A stretch of DNA of 43,820 bases from Lachnospiraceae bacterium UBA7054 (GTDB lineage Bacteria > Bacillota > Clostridia > Lachnospirales > Lachnospiraceae): assembly GCA_002492725.1 (NCBI GenBank), contig DLAF01000061.1, positions 28,321 to 72,140 on the forward strand. The letters run 5' to 3'. Below, one piece after another: positions 32,169-41,600 of the stretch (position 1 is its first letter; every line of letters starts with the position of its first letter). The position numbers were made by a program, and so were the translations under genes. The notes beneath the pieces were generated by a model that was not told the DNA's origin, ran no database searches, and worked only from the letters and a program-made list of their open reading frames with translations.

Positions 32169-33638
32169 GTGAAGAATCATAAGGAAGAGCAGGAAAAGAA
32201 ACAGGAACAGAAACAGCCCCAAAGCGGTCAGAAAATGACGACCTCCCTGCAGGAGAGCATGTCTTATATGAAGGAGCACATGGCGCCGGATGTAAGTTTC
32301 GACGTGGTCTATCGCGTGATTGACGTGGGTGGGAAACAGGCCTGCATCTATTTCATCGACGGTTTTTGCAAAGATGAGCTGATGATGAAGATCCTTCAGT
32401 ATTTTATCGGACTGACGCCTGAGAATATGCCGGAGAGCGCCTACGAGATGGCAAAGAAGGCAACACCTTACGTGGAAGTCGATCTCAAGGATCAGTGGGA
32501 CGACATTATTTACAATATCCTATCGGGTGTGTTTGCCCTCTTTATCGACGGTTATGACAGATGCGTACTGATCGATTCCAGGACCTATCCTGCCAGAAGC
32601 GTTTCGGAGCCTGACAAGGACAAGACCCTGCGCGGCAGCAAGGACGGTTTCGTGGAGACTGTCGTTTTTAACACGGCGCTGATCAGAAGGCGTATCCGCA
32701 GTACAAATCTGCGTATGGAAATGATGAACGCCGGGAAGAGTTCCCAGACCGATATTGTGCTCTGTTATATGGATAATCGGGTGGATCATGCTTTTTTGGA
32801 CAAGGTGAAAAAGCGGATTCAGAATATTAAGGTGGATGCGCTGACCATGAATCAGGAGAGTCTGGCCGAGTGTCTTTATCAGCGCATGTGGTTCAATCCC
32901 TTTCCCAAATTTAAGTTTACGGAGCGGCCTGACGTGGCGGCAGCCCAGGTGCTTGAGGGAGATATCGTGATTTTGGTGGACAATTCGCCTTCGGCAATGA
33001 TCGTGCCGACTTCGATTTTCGATATCGTGGAGGAGGCGGACGATTATTATTTCCCTCCCGTCACAGGAACGTATCTGCGTCTGACAAGGTTTTTGATTTC
33101 CATTTTGACCTATATCATGACGCCGACTTTTCTGCTCCTGATGCAGAATCCGCAGTGGGTTCCGGAAAGCTTTCAATTTATCATGCTGCAGGAGGAATCC
33201 AATATTCCTTTGATTGCACAATTTTTGATCCTTGAGCTGGCAATCGACGGCTTGAAACTGGCGGCAGTAAATACGCCGAATATGCTCAGTACCCCTTTGA
33301 GTGTGATGGCGGCGCTGGTGCTTGGCGAATTTTCCGTTAACAGCGGCTGGTTCAATAGTGAGGTCATGCTGTACATGGCGTTTGTTGCCATTGCCAACTA
33401 TACGCAGCAGAACTATGAGCTCGGCTATGCCCTGAAATTCATGCGCATCATCAATCTGATCCTGACGGCGGCTTTCGGGATTTACGGCTATGTGGGAGCA
33501 ATCATTTTCTTTCTGTTTTCCATTGTTAGCAATAAGACGTTGTCAAACAAGAGTTATATTTATCCGGTTCTTCCCTTTAACTTCAGGCAGTTGATGAAAC
33601 GCCTTCTGCGTCTGCGTCTGCCGGAAGCAAAACAGTAA
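32169..33638 (+). CDS. spoVAF: Spore germination protein, GerA family, SpoVAF-like
   Basis: 489 aa starting with GTG 8 nt after GGAAGGAG. The N-terminal soluble part (about 30-290) is of GerA A-subunit type: YFIDGFCKDELMMKIL, YPARSVSEPDKDKTLRGSKDGF. The C-terminal membrane part has about five segments. The sequence ALVLGEFSVNSGWFNSEVML followed by YMAFVAIANYTQQNYELGYA is characteristic of SpoVAF. It would reside in the inner spore membrane and assist germinant response or DPA release. No other spoVA genes are adjacent, so it is a stand-alone copy. Control is probably by sigma-G. Confidence 0.82.
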   Translation: MKNHKEEQEKKQEQKQPQSGQKMTTSLQESMSYMKEHMAPDVSFDVVYRVIDVGGKQACIYFIDGFCKDELMMKILQYFIGLTPENMPESAYEMAKKATPYVEVDLKDQWDDIIYNILSGVFALFIDGYDRCVLIDSRTYPARSVSEPDKDKTLRGSKDGFVETVVFNTALIRRRIRSTNLRMEMMNAGKSSQTDIVLCYMDNRVDHAFLDKVKKRIQNIKVDALTMNQESLAECLYQRMWFNPFPKFKFTERPDVAAAQVLEGDIVILVDNSPSAMIVPTSIFDIVEEADDYYFPPVTGTYLRLTRFLISILTYIMTPTFLLLMQNPQWVPESFQFIMLQEESNIPLIAQFLILELAIDGLKLAAVNTPNMLSTPLSVMAALVLGEFSVNSGWFNSEVMLYMAFVAIANYTQQNYELGYALKFMRIINLILTAAFGIYGYVGAIIFFLFSIVSNKTLSNKSYIYPVLPFNFRQLMKRLLRLRLPEAKQ

Positions 33639-33648
33639 ATGCTATGTC

Positions 33649-33677
33649 TTGTTATTTCAGACGCTTGATAGTAGAAT
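33649..33677 (+). promoter_or_regulatory. Promoter candidate for the SGNH hydrolase gene
   Basis: TTGTTA (33649-33654), a 17-nt spacer and TAGAAT (33672-33677). Two mismatches in the -35 and one in the -10. It lies 11 nt after the spoVAF-like stop and about 90 nt before the next start. Confidence 0.5.
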
Positions 33678-33767
33678 GATAAAAGGAAAAGAGAGCAGTT
33701 CAAAAGTTTTCTTTTATGATGACTAGATTTTAAGCTGTAAGGAACAAATTATAAGGAGGACTGTCTT

Positions 33768-34877
33768 ATGGGGTATGTGGTACATGCGAAAGAGGGCTGG
33801 GTCAACAGGGGAAATCTTTATCGGATGAAGGAGCTGATGCGGCGGGCAAAGAACGGAGATCGGATTACACTTGCTTTTTTGGGCGGTTCCATCACGCAGG
33901 GTTCTGTTTCTTCCCAATATACAAACTGTTATGCTTATCTGGTGTATGACTGGTTTGTGAAACGCTTTCCGAAAACAGCCTTCACCTATGTAAATGCGGG
34001 GGTGGGGGCAACCACCTCCCAGTATGGTGTCGCCAGGGTGGAGAAGGATGTGCTGGCGTGGAATCCTGATTTTGTAGTGATAGAGTTTTCCGTAAATGAT
34101 GAGGATACGGACTTCTTTCAGGAGACCTATGAGGGATTGGTTCGAAGCGTGTACGGAAATGCTTTTTCTCCGGCAATTCTTCTGGTACATAACATCTTTT
34201 ATAACACGGGGATCAGTACGGAGGATAAGCACAGGCAGATCGGTGCGCATTACAGACTGCCGAGCGTCAGCATGAGGCCTACGATCTATCAAGAGGTCGC
34301 TGCCGGGAACATTCCGGCAAGGGAGATTACGCCCGACGATCTGCATCCCAACACGGAAGGGCATGCACTGGTTGCGGAGGTCATCACGGACTGTCTCGAC
34401 AATATCTATCGGCAGATGGATGAGGAGGAAGCGCCTTTTCCTATGCCGGAACCTCTCACAAAAAATGCTTATGAGGGCGCAAGGCGGTATCAAAACGATA
34501 ATAGTACGCCCATCTGTGAGGGCTTTACAGCAGAGCATACCCTACAAAAATATGTGAATGATCTGTTTTGTATGGGCTGGACGGCCTCCAAAGAGGGGGC
34601 GAAGATATCTTTTCAGACGGAGGGAACGGAGATCGCCGTGCAGTATCGCAAGTCGGTAAAACACCCCGCGCCCGTGGCGGTAGCGGTAGTAGACGGTGAT
34701 GAGGAAAACGCCGTGATTTTGGATGCCAATTTTGAAGAGACCTGGGGAGACTGCCTCTACATACAAACGGTGGCGCATCATATTACGCCCGGGACGCATC
34801 AGTTGGAAATCCGTTTAAAAGAGGCGCATGAGAATGACGCGGTTCCTTTTTATCTGGTGTCTGTGATTACAGCGTAA
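33768..34877 (+). CDS. SGNH/GDSL-family hydrolase, probable carbohydrate esterase
   Basis: 369 aa, no signal peptide. SGNH blocks: GGSIT (Ser41), NAGVGAT (block II Gly), SVND (Asn110) and DLHPN (Asp191, His193). The catalytic residues are complete. The C-terminal 120 residues (ISFQTEGTEIAVQYRKS, then HHITPGTHQLEIRL) form a beta-rich domain, a layout seen in sugar deacetylases. AAGGAGG precedes the start. The next gene is mannose-6-phosphate isomerase, hinting at sugar metabolism. The substrate is unknown. Confidence 0.87.
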   Translation: MGYVVHAKEGWVNRGNLYRMKELMRRAKNGDRITLAFLGGSITQGSVSSQYTNCYAYLVYDWFVKRFPKTAFTYVNAGVGATTSQYGVARVEKDVLAWNPDFVVIEFSVNDEDTDFFQETYEGLVRSVYGNAFSPAILLVHNIFYNTGISTEDKHRQIGAHYRLPSVSMRPTIYQEVAAGNIPAREITPDDLHPNTEGHALVAEVITDCLDNIYRQMDEEEAPFPMPEPLTKNAYEGARRYQNDNSTPICEGFTAEHTLQKYVNDLFCMGWTASKEGAKISFQTEGTEIAVQYRKSVKHPAPVAVAVVDGDEENAVILDANFEETWGDCLYIQTVAHHITPGTHQLEIRLKEAHENDAVPFYLVSVITA

Positions 34878-34906
34878 GAAGATGGAGAGACAAGGAGGGA
34901 TTGACA

Positions 34907-35872
34907 ATGGATCAGAAAGAAAAAGAAATCATATTTTTAAATCCGGTATTCAAGCAGATGATTTGGGGTGGTGAGCGTCTGGGAACAGATTGGCCTTATG
35001 AAATCCCGGGACCCGGGACCGGCGAGTGCTGGGCGGTCAGCGCGCATCAAAACGGCGACTGCATGGTGCGGGAGGGAGCGTATACAGGAAAGACCCTTTC
35101 GCAGCTTTGGGAGGAGGAGCCGGCGCTTTTTGGCAATTTTGAGAATGCCGGTAAGGAAAAGCTTGACCGTTTCCCGCTGCTCACAAAGATCATCGATGCG
35201 AAGAGTGACTTAAGTATTCAGGTTCATCCCGACGATGCGTATGCCGGGGTACATGAAAACGGATCGTTGGGGAAGACCGAGTGTTGGTATATTTTGGATT
35301 GCGGAGAAAATGCCACACTGGTCATCGGCCATAACGCGAAAGACAAAGAAGAGCTTACGGCGATGATAAGGGAAGGCAGATGGAATGAATTTATCAGAGA
35401 GGTTCCTGTTAAGAAAGGGGATTTCATCCAGATTGATCCCGGCACCGTGCACGCGATCAAAGGAGGCATCATGCTTCTGGAGACACAGCAGAATTCCGAT
35501 ATTACCTACCGCGTCTATGACTATGACAGATTAAGCGACGGAAAGCCCAGGCAGCTTCACGTGGAGCAGAGCATTGATGTAATCACGGTTCCCGCAAAAC
35601 CTGCCGCAGAATGTGTCAAAGATGCGGCGGACATGCCGAAGAATCAGAAGAATTTATTGATTTCCTGCCCTTATTACAAAGTGTGGAAGATTGATGTGAC
35701 AGATCAGGTTTCCTTTGCACAGGAGCATCCCTTCCTGATTATGAGCGTGATTGCAGGGGACGGTTTGATTAACGGACAGCTGATAAAGAAGGGGGATCAT
35801 TTCATCCTGCCCTGTGGTTACGGGGAAGTAGCATTACAGGGGCAGATGGAGATCATTGCGGCGAGCATCTGA
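34907..35872 (+). CDS. manA: Mannose-6-phosphate isomerase, class I
   Basis: About 321 aa from ATG 34907, 7 nt after GGAGGG; a TTG 6 nt upstream is less likely. Typical short bacterial type I PMI: NPVFKQMIWGGERLG at the start, SIQVHPDDAYA (metal ligands), GKTECWYILDC (Glu ligand) and PGTVHAIKGGIMLLE (His ligand). The catalytic Arg is in DITYRVYDYDR. It interconverts mannose-6-phosphate and fructose-6-phosphate, feeding glycolysis or GDP-mannose synthesis. It starts 29 nt after the SGNH gene. Confidence 0.93.
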   Translation: MDQKEKEIIFLNPVFKQMIWGGERLGTDWPYEIPGPGTGECWAVSAHQNGDCMVREGAYTGKTLSQLWEEEPALFGNFENAGKEKLDRFPLLTKIIDAKSDLSIQVHPDDAYAGVHENGSLGKTECWYILDCGENATLVIGHNAKDKEELTAMIREGRWNEFIREVPVKKGDFIQIDPGTVHAIKGGIMLLETQQNSDITYRVYDYDRLSDGKPRQLHVEQSIDVITVPAKPAAECVKDAADMPKNQKNLLISCPYYKVWKIDVTDQVSFAQEHPFLIMSVIAGDGLINGQLIKKGDHFILPCGYGEVALQGQMEIIAASI

Positions 35873-35882
35873 GGAGTGTCAT

Positions 35883-37277
35883 ATGAAAAGCGTAAAAGGA
35901 AAAACATGGGCGGCGGTTTTGGTATGTGTGGGCAGCATGGCATTAGCAGGCTGCGGCGAAAATACTGAGGCTTTCGGGGAAACAGAGACAGCGGCGAATG
36001 AATCAGTAGCAGAAGACCCGGCTGCGCAGAAAGTGGAAGATGCATCTGCGGACGCCGATACGACAGATGTCTTGAAAGCGGGAGAAGAAAGCAGTTCTGA
36101 CGGTGCAGATGTCCGGAAGGAGCAGGCATTATATGACGCGCGAATCAGGCATCAGTATGGCGGCGTCCTGTCTCAGATTATAGCGGCATGGCAGCTTCCC
36201 GACGGAGAACTGGATACTTCCGCATTAAACGACGGCTTTGGAAAGATGTCAGACAATCATTTCGCCGTGACGGACATTGACAACGACGGCAGGGAAGAGT
36301 TGATCGTCAGTTATTCGAATGCAATTATGGCAGGGATGATGGAGATCATTTATGATTATGATCCGGTACTCGGTGTATTAAAGCGGGAACTGACGGAATG
36401 GCCGGCGCTCACCTATTATGATAATGGGATCATCAAAGCAGAAGCTTCCCATAATCACAGCAGGGGAGAGTTTTGGCCCTTTGCGCTCTATCAATATCAG
36501 GCAGATACGGATACTTATTTACAAATCGGTTATGTGTCTGCCTGGGATAAGGAGATTGCGGCCAAGTGGGATGATGGGCAGCCCTTCCCGGACGAGCTGG
36601 ATACGGACGGTGACGGCACGCTGTTCCAGATCTGTAAGGAGGGAGAAGAAGTTTCCTTTGCATACGAAGATTTTAAGTACAATCAGGCGGATGTTGACGA
36701 ATGGTTCGGCGGATACCTTGCGGGGGCGCCGACGGACGCAAAACAGATTTCCATTGACTATCAGCCAATGGAATACGAATCCTTTGCGGATTTTACACCC
36801 GCTTATTTGAGAATGATTGCGCAGGAAGCAGGGCGGGAACGAACCGACACCGCTTCCGATCTGGGGCTTCTTATTTTACAGGATGGGGATGAACATTTCC
36901 TGAATGCAGCGAAAAAACTGCTCACGGAGCAGTACGGCGTGACCATTCGGCAGCCGGAAGAAAATTATGAGGAGTATACCGTCGGTCTTTTGAACGGAGA
37001 GGAACGGTTTTCGTTTACGATGCTGGATGCGGGCGACCTTGGCTATCGGGGAGAGAAGGTGGAAGATGTGACGATCTTCGGAATCTATCCCGGCATCAGC
37101 GTGGATGGCGCGTGGGAAAAATTGCAGGCTTACGGATTTTATGCATCTTCCTATGCGGAGGTGGAAAACTGCCTCATCACCGGGGAAGGCTTCGGCAATA
37201 TCAGCATCTGGTTTTCAGAGGAGGATAATAAGGTCACGGATATCACGGTAAGACCCTACTGTGCGTTTGCGGGGTAA
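35883..37277 (+). CDS. Lipoprotein of unknown function with an Asp-rich DxDNDG loop
   Basis: About 464 aa from ATG 35883 (GAGGAG 6 nt upstream; the earlier in-frame start at 35856 lies inside manA). Lipoprotein signal peptide with LAGC, Cys24, followed by an acidic low-complexity linker (about 25-85) rich in Glu, Asp, Ala and Thr. About residues 130-142 contain DIDNDGREELIVSY, an FG-GAP/calcium-loop-like motif. Another Asp-rich stretch, LDTDGDGTLFQI, is near 240-250. No family recognised. The EAL gene follows after 21 nt and is probably co-transcribed. It may sense or bind an external ligand; that is inference. Confidence 0.75.
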   Translation: MKSVKGKTWAAVLVCVGSMALAGCGENTEAFGETETAANESVAEDPAAQKVEDASADADTTDVLKAGEESSSDGADVRKEQALYDARIRHQYGGVLSQIIAAWQLPDGELDTSALNDGFGKMSDNHFAVTDIDNDGREELIVSYSNAIMAGMMEIIYDYDPVLGVLKRELTEWPALTYYDNGIIKAEASHNHSRGEFWPFALYQYQADTDTYLQIGYVSAWDKEIAAKWDDGQPFPDELDTDGDGTLFQICKEGEEVSFAYEDFKYNQADVDEWFGGYLAGAPTDAKQISIDYQPMEYESFADFTPAYLRMIAQEAGRERTDTASDLGLLILQDGDEHFLNAAKKLLTEQYGVTIRQPEENYEEYTVGLLNGEERFSFTMLDAGDLGYRGEKVEDVTIFGIYPGISVDGAWEKLQAYGFYASSYAEVENCLITGEGFGNISIWFSEEDNKVTDITVRPYCAFAG

Positions 37278-37298
37278 CCGCCGTAGGAGAGGATGCAA

Positions 37299-38978
37299 AT
37301 GAAAAAACAGGAATTTTGGCAGGGAAACGGGCACTATATTGATTCAATGCTCAATAAGGTGAATATGCTGGCGGAGGACACTTACATTTATCTGCTGCAT
37401 TTGCGGCAGAACAGAGCATGGTTCTCTGAGACCTTAAAAACGTATTTTGGCATTCATGACACCTATGCCGAGGATCACTATGCCGTTATGCGCGGCCTGA
37501 TCCACCCGGATGATTTGTGGGAGTATGAAGAGGGAATACCGGAGAGAATACAGGGAATCAATTTGGACAGGCAACTGTGCGTGCGGATGAGGGATGCCTT
37601 CGGCGAGTACCATTTGTTCAGTTTTCATACGGATATCGTGACAGACGAGGAGAACGGGGAACAGTATCTTCTCATCCTTTTACACAATGAAAATGTACTG
37701 CCAAGGATAGATGCCCTGACGGATCTGTATTCTCAGGCCAGGTTTACGGCGGATCTGGATGCGACGATCCAGGGCGACAGGCCTTTTGCGGTGCTGATGA
37801 TAAAGCTGGAACGGTTTAACAATCTGAACATTATTTATGGCAATGAATTTACCAATCATGTCTTAAAAGAGACAGCTTTGCAGTTTATTTATATGATGAA
37901 CGAGGACAGTGCGGTCTATCGTTTGGACGGTCCGAAGTTCGGCTTTATTTTCGAGGGCTGCGGCAGGGAAGCGCTTCTTTCCTTTGAACAGGAAATCAGA
38001 GACAGACTGGCGGGCGGCATTCAGGTGGATAACAGACGGATTCCTCTGAAAATATGCGCCGGAGCGATCCTGATCGAGAAGTATGATGGCAGGGCGGATG
38101 ATTTGCGCTCTAAGGTGGCTTATGCACTGGGGCATTCAGAGACGGAGCATCAGGGGAAACTCATTATTTTTAACGATGAAGTGCAGACAGCCGGCAATGT
38201 GGATCTGGAACTGATGAAGGTGATCCATCAGTCAGTCAGAGATGGCTGCGAAGGTTTCTATGTGGAATATCAGCCCATCGTGATTTCGAAGAGTGGGCGC
38301 ATGATTGGTGCGGAGGCTTTGGTCAGATGGTGCAGGGAGCCCTACGGGATCGTGTCACCGGGGAGATTTATCGAGTGGATGGAAACGGATCCGGCCATGT
38401 ATGATTTGGGTAATTTTGTGCTGCGCACGGCCCTGCGGGAAACCGTGGAATTGCTTGCAATCCTGCCGGAATTTGTACTCAATGTCAACGTATCGGCAAG
38501 GCAGATGGAGCGGGAGGAATTTCGTGCACAGGTGCTGCGCATACTGGAGGAGACAGGGTTTCCTGCCGAGCATCTCTGTCTGGAGTTGACGGAGCGATGC
38601 CGGGATATGCCGCTTGAGGTGATAAAGAGAGAGGTGGAGTTTTTCCAGGGATGCGGCATCCGCATGGCAATGGATGATTATGGAACCGGAAGTGCTTCCT
38701 CCGGGATAGTTCTTTGCGCGCCGATGGATGAGATCAAGCTGGATATGAGTTTTATCCGGGGAATTACGGAGGATGTGAAAAAGCAGGCCATGGTCAAGTC
38801 AATCGTAGACTTTGCCAACAGCTGTGGCATGAGTACATGTCTGGAAGGTGTAGAAACAGAAGAATTGCAGAATTATCTAAGGCTTTATCAGGCAACCTGG
38901 TTTCAGGGGTATTTCTATTCGAAGCCTGTGGGGATCGGGAAGCTGCGCGAGTTGGTGAAAAATAATATTCCCGAATAG
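37299..38978 (+). CDS. Degenerate GGDEF - EAL protein, probable c-di-GMP phosphodiesterase
   Basis: 559 aa from ATG 37299, 6 nt after AGGAGAGG; an ATG at 37293 is too close to that element. An N-terminal PAS-like region (about 15-130) precedes a GGDEF-like domain whose signature is DGPKF (about 210-214), so no cyclase activity is expected. The EAL domain (about 300-550) keeps E339 in EALVRW, N396, E429, DD 459-460, K480, E516 and Q536, consistent with active c-di-GMP hydrolysis. No membrane segment. The architecture resembles the 3843-5480 protein, so the two may be paralogs. Confidence 0.9.
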   Translation: MKKQEFWQGNGHYIDSMLNKVNMLAEDTYIYLLHLRQNRAWFSETLKTYFGIHDTYAEDHYAVMRGLIHPDDLWEYEEGIPERIQGINLDRQLCVRMRDAFGEYHLFSFHTDIVTDEENGEQYLLILLHNENVLPRIDALTDLYSQARFTADLDATIQGDRPFAVLMIKLERFNNLNIIYGNEFTNHVLKETALQFIYMMNEDSAVYRLDGPKFGFIFEGCGREALLSFEQEIRDRLAGGIQVDNRRIPLKICAGAILIEKYDGRADDLRSKVAYALGHSETEHQGKLIIFNDEVQTAGNVDLELMKVIHQSVRDGCEGFYVEYQPIVISKSGRMIGAEALVRWCREPYGIVSPGRFIEWMETDPAMYDLGNFVLRTALRETVELLAILPEFVLNVNVSARQMEREEFRAQVLRILEETGFPAEHLCLELTERCRDMPLEVIKREVEFFQGCGIRMAMDDYGTGSASSGIVLCAPMDEIKLDMSFIRGITEDVKKQAMVKSIVDFANSCGMSTCLEGVETEELQNYLRLYQATWFQGYFYSKPVGIGKLRELVKNNIPE

Positions 38979-39020
38979 AAGAAAGGTGTGAAAATTGGCC
39001 TAGGGAGAGAGGATCAACTT

Positions 39021-40805
39021 ATGACAGGCAATTTTATGCTTGTTGCAGGCATTGTGCTTTGGGGCTATGTACTGACAGGTATATTGAAGATCAAAGAAGG
39101 GTTTGGGCCTGTTCTGGCGATCGCAGTCAGTATGGCGGTATTGGAAATAGGAGGGGCGTTCGGGGTATTGTGGCCGACTGCAAAAATATATTGTATTGCC
39201 GTCGGCATTTTTATTGTCATTTATACTGTCCTGCAAAAGGAAAAGGAGGGTGTAAAAGCCTATTTCTTAAATCCTGCTGTTATTGTTTTTTTTGCGGCGG
39301 GCTTGTTTTATTTACTTGTGACTTCCGGAGAATTTCTCCTTTTTACGAAACCGGATTCTTTTCTGCACTGGGGAATGTTTTCCAAGGCAGTATTTTATCA
39401 TCATAATTTGGATGTCTGGAGTCATGAACTTGCGGTAAATCATAGAGTGTATCCGCACGGCATGGCAGCATGGTATTCCTTATTTGCTTTGGGGAAGCGC
39501 GTCTATTCGGAACGGGATGTGATGTTGAGTATCAATGTCCTTCTCTTTGCATCAAGCTGCCCAATCGTTGATCTTGCTGCCGGCAAGATTAGAAAACTTC
39601 TTCCGGATAAAAAAAACACACCAGTGTTTCTTTATCTTATATCCGCAATAAGCGTTGCCGGTTTGCTGTGGATTTGGAGATTTGAGGGGATATGGGCGTA
39701 CACATCCGGTTATATGGATATCCCGCTTGGTGCTGCTTTTATGGCATCGCTTTGTCTGGTCGTGACAGATGGGAGGAGCGATTACCGCAAAGCGTTGGGC
39801 GTTTCCTTGCTGTCTGCGATGTTGGTGATGATCAAATATCTCGGTATAACAGGCGGCGATCAATTTCGCCTGAAAGATTTCCTGCCGGGAATGATGATTG
39901 AGAAATATCAAACGGATGCTGCGTATGCGGAGTTGTTTTGGACTGTTATTTCCAATTTTATTACTGCTTTTTTTACAAGAAATGTGGTATTATGTATCAG
40001 TGCCTTTGGGTGGATGGCAATATGCATTGCAATCGTTGGTTTCATACTGCTGTTTTTGAAAGACCGTTATGAGAAAAGAAAAGTACTGTATGTGAATCTT
40101 GGTATGCTGCTGATGTTTTGCCTGTACAATTTGTTTTTACTATGGACATATCTGACAACGATGTCGGAAGAAGAGGCAATCGCAATTGTATGCTATGACA
40201 GATATGTCGGCTCATACGTGATAGGGTGGTTTGTGTTGGAACTCTATCTATTGTTTTTTTACAGCGGCGCCGTTTTGAAAGTGCAATACCTGTATTTTGG
40301 CGGTTTCATTTTGTGTAATCTGTTTGGCATTTTGGATAAAAGTACCTATCTTAAAGAAATAGATCCGGAATTTAAGAAGAACGGATATGAATTGGGAGAA
40401 AAGATACGCGAATGCATTCCGGAGATAACTGATCATGATTTTGACAGTATGCCTGATTTATGGATTTCCTATGCAGAGCAAGAAAAGTCTCTTTCCTCGG
40501 ATCAGGTCGCGCAATTAAAATATTATTTGTTTCCGGATTTTGATTTGATCAATATCTATGGAATACAGGGAAATTATAATCGTCAGATGCAGGATATCGT
40601 TGCGGAATTTGATTTTGATTACGTTGTCTTGTATGGTGTGAATGATGAATTTTATGATGCGTATTATTGGTTCTTTTCGGATGGTCTGTCAAATGCCGCA
40701 GAGCAATATGAGAATGGTCAGTATCAGGCATATCAAGTAATCAGGGATGAGGCAACAAATGAATTTTGTTGGTTTGAGCCGATTCAATGGAGGAAAACAC
40801 AGTGA
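39021..40805 (+). CDS. Polytopic membrane protein, possibly GT-C glycosyltransferase-like
   Basis: About 594 aa from ATG 39021 (GAGAGGA 7 nt upstream; a GTG at 38988 has none). About ten hydrophobic segments fill residues 1-440, then a soluble C-terminal part (about 450-594) rich in aromatic and acidic residues. The first large loop, KPDSFLHWGMFSKAVFYHHN, followed by NHRVYPHGMAAWYSLF, has the acidic and His residues expected of a GT-C transferase loop, but I cannot name a family. It is visibly AT-richer than its flanks. Its stop overlaps the ABC ATPase start (GTGA), so it is coupled to the exporter. Confidence 0.7.
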   Translation: MTGNFMLVAGIVLWGYVLTGILKIKEGFGPVLAIAVSMAVLEIGGAFGVLWPTAKIYCIAVGIFIVIYTVLQKEKEGVKAYFLNPAVIVFFAAGLFYLLVTSGEFLLFTKPDSFLHWGMFSKAVFYHHNLDVWSHELAVNHRVYPHGMAAWYSLFALGKRVYSERDVMLSINVLLFASSCPIVDLAAGKIRKLLPDKKNTPVFLYLISAISVAGLLWIWRFEGIWAYTSGYMDIPLGAAFMASLCLVVTDGRSDYRKALGVSLLSAMLVMIKYLGITGGDQFRLKDFLPGMMIEKYQTDAAYAELFWTVISNFITAFFTRNVVLCISAFGWMAICIAIVGFILLFLKDRYEKRKVLYVNLGMLLMFCLYNLFLLWTYLTTMSEEEAIAIVCYDRYVGSYVIGWFVLELYLLFFYSGAVLKVQYLYFGGFILCNLFGILDKSTYLKEIDPEFKKNGYELGEKIRECIPEITDHDFDSMPDLWISYAEQEKSLSSDQVAQLKYYLFPDFDLINIYGIQGNYNRQMQDIVAEFDFDYVVLYGVNDEFYDAYYWFFSDGLSNAAEQYENGQYQAYQVIRDEATNEFCWFEPIQWRKTQ

Positions 40806-41593
40806 TCACAATGGAACATGTGTGCAAATCGTATAAAATTGCGAAGCGGAACGCGGGATTTGGCGAAGCATTTAAGGCGCTGTTTCATCGGGAGTATGAG
40901 GTGATCCACGCCCTTTCGGATGTTTCCTTTACCATTCATGACGGAGAGATGGTGGGTTATATCGGGCCAAACGGTGCGGGGAAAAGCTCTACCATTAAGA
41001 TTTTAAGCGGCATCCTGACGCCGGACAGCGGTACGGTAACGGTGGATGGCAGGATACCGTACAAAGACCGTATGCGGCATGTGAAGGAGATTGGGGTCGT
41101 ATTCGGTCAGCGGTCTCAGCTTTGGTGGGATGTCCCGGTGATTGATTCCTTTGAGCTGTTAAGAGATATCTATGCGATTCCCAAGGAAACCTATCATAAC
41201 AATCTGGAAGAACTGACGGAGCTCTTAAATCTGAAAGAATTGCTGCGTTCCCCGGTGCGGCAGTTGTCTCTGGGGCAGAGGATGCGGTGTGAAATTGCAG
41301 CCTCTTTGCTGCACAGTCCGAAGATTCTGTTTCTCGACGAACCGACCATCGGACTGGATGCGGTTTCCAAGATAGCGGTTCGGGAATTTATCCAAAAACA
41401 AAATGAGGTACATAAGACGACGGTGATTCTGACAACGCACGATATGCAGGATATCGAAGCCCTGTCAAAACGCATTATTCTGATTGGAAAAGGAAGGATT
41501 CTGTTGGATGGGACACTGGAAGATATCAAAAGAGGTGATGCGGGCATTGACGAGACCGTTGCCGAGCTTTACCGTGCTTATGACATAGAGTGA
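40802..41593 (+). CDS. ABC exporter ATPase (ABC-2 type)
   Basis: 263 aa from the GTG at 40802, 8 nt after GGAGG and overlapping the previous stop by 4 nt; the ATG at 40787 contains that GGAGG and is unlikely. Walker A GPNGAGKSS, Q-loop FGQRSQLWW, signature LSLGQRMRCE, Walker B ILFLDEPTIGLD and H-loop TTHDMQDIE. It resembles the COG4586-type ATPases (insert KAIFHREYE-like after the first strand) that work with two distinct permeases. Both permease genes follow directly. Confidence 0.93.
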   Translation: MITMEHVCKSYKIAKRNAGFGEAFKALFHREYEVIHALSDVSFTIHDGEMVGYIGPNGAGKSSTIKILSGILTPDSGTVTVDGRIPYKDRMRHVKEIGVVFGQRSQLWWDVPVIDSFELLRDIYAIPKETYHNNLEELTELLNLKELLRSPVRQLSLGQRMRCEIAASLLHSPKILFLDEPTIGLDAVSKIAVREFIQKQNEVHKTTVILTTHDMQDIEALSKRIILIGKGRILLDGTLEDIKRGDAGIDETVAELYRAYDIE

Positions 41594-41600
41594 GGTTACC

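Noticed and set aside
33723..34538. 271-aa minus-strand open frame opposite the SGNH hydrolase
   Set aside because: Antisense to a gene with a complete catalytic set; His/Arg-rich composition typical of a shadow frame.
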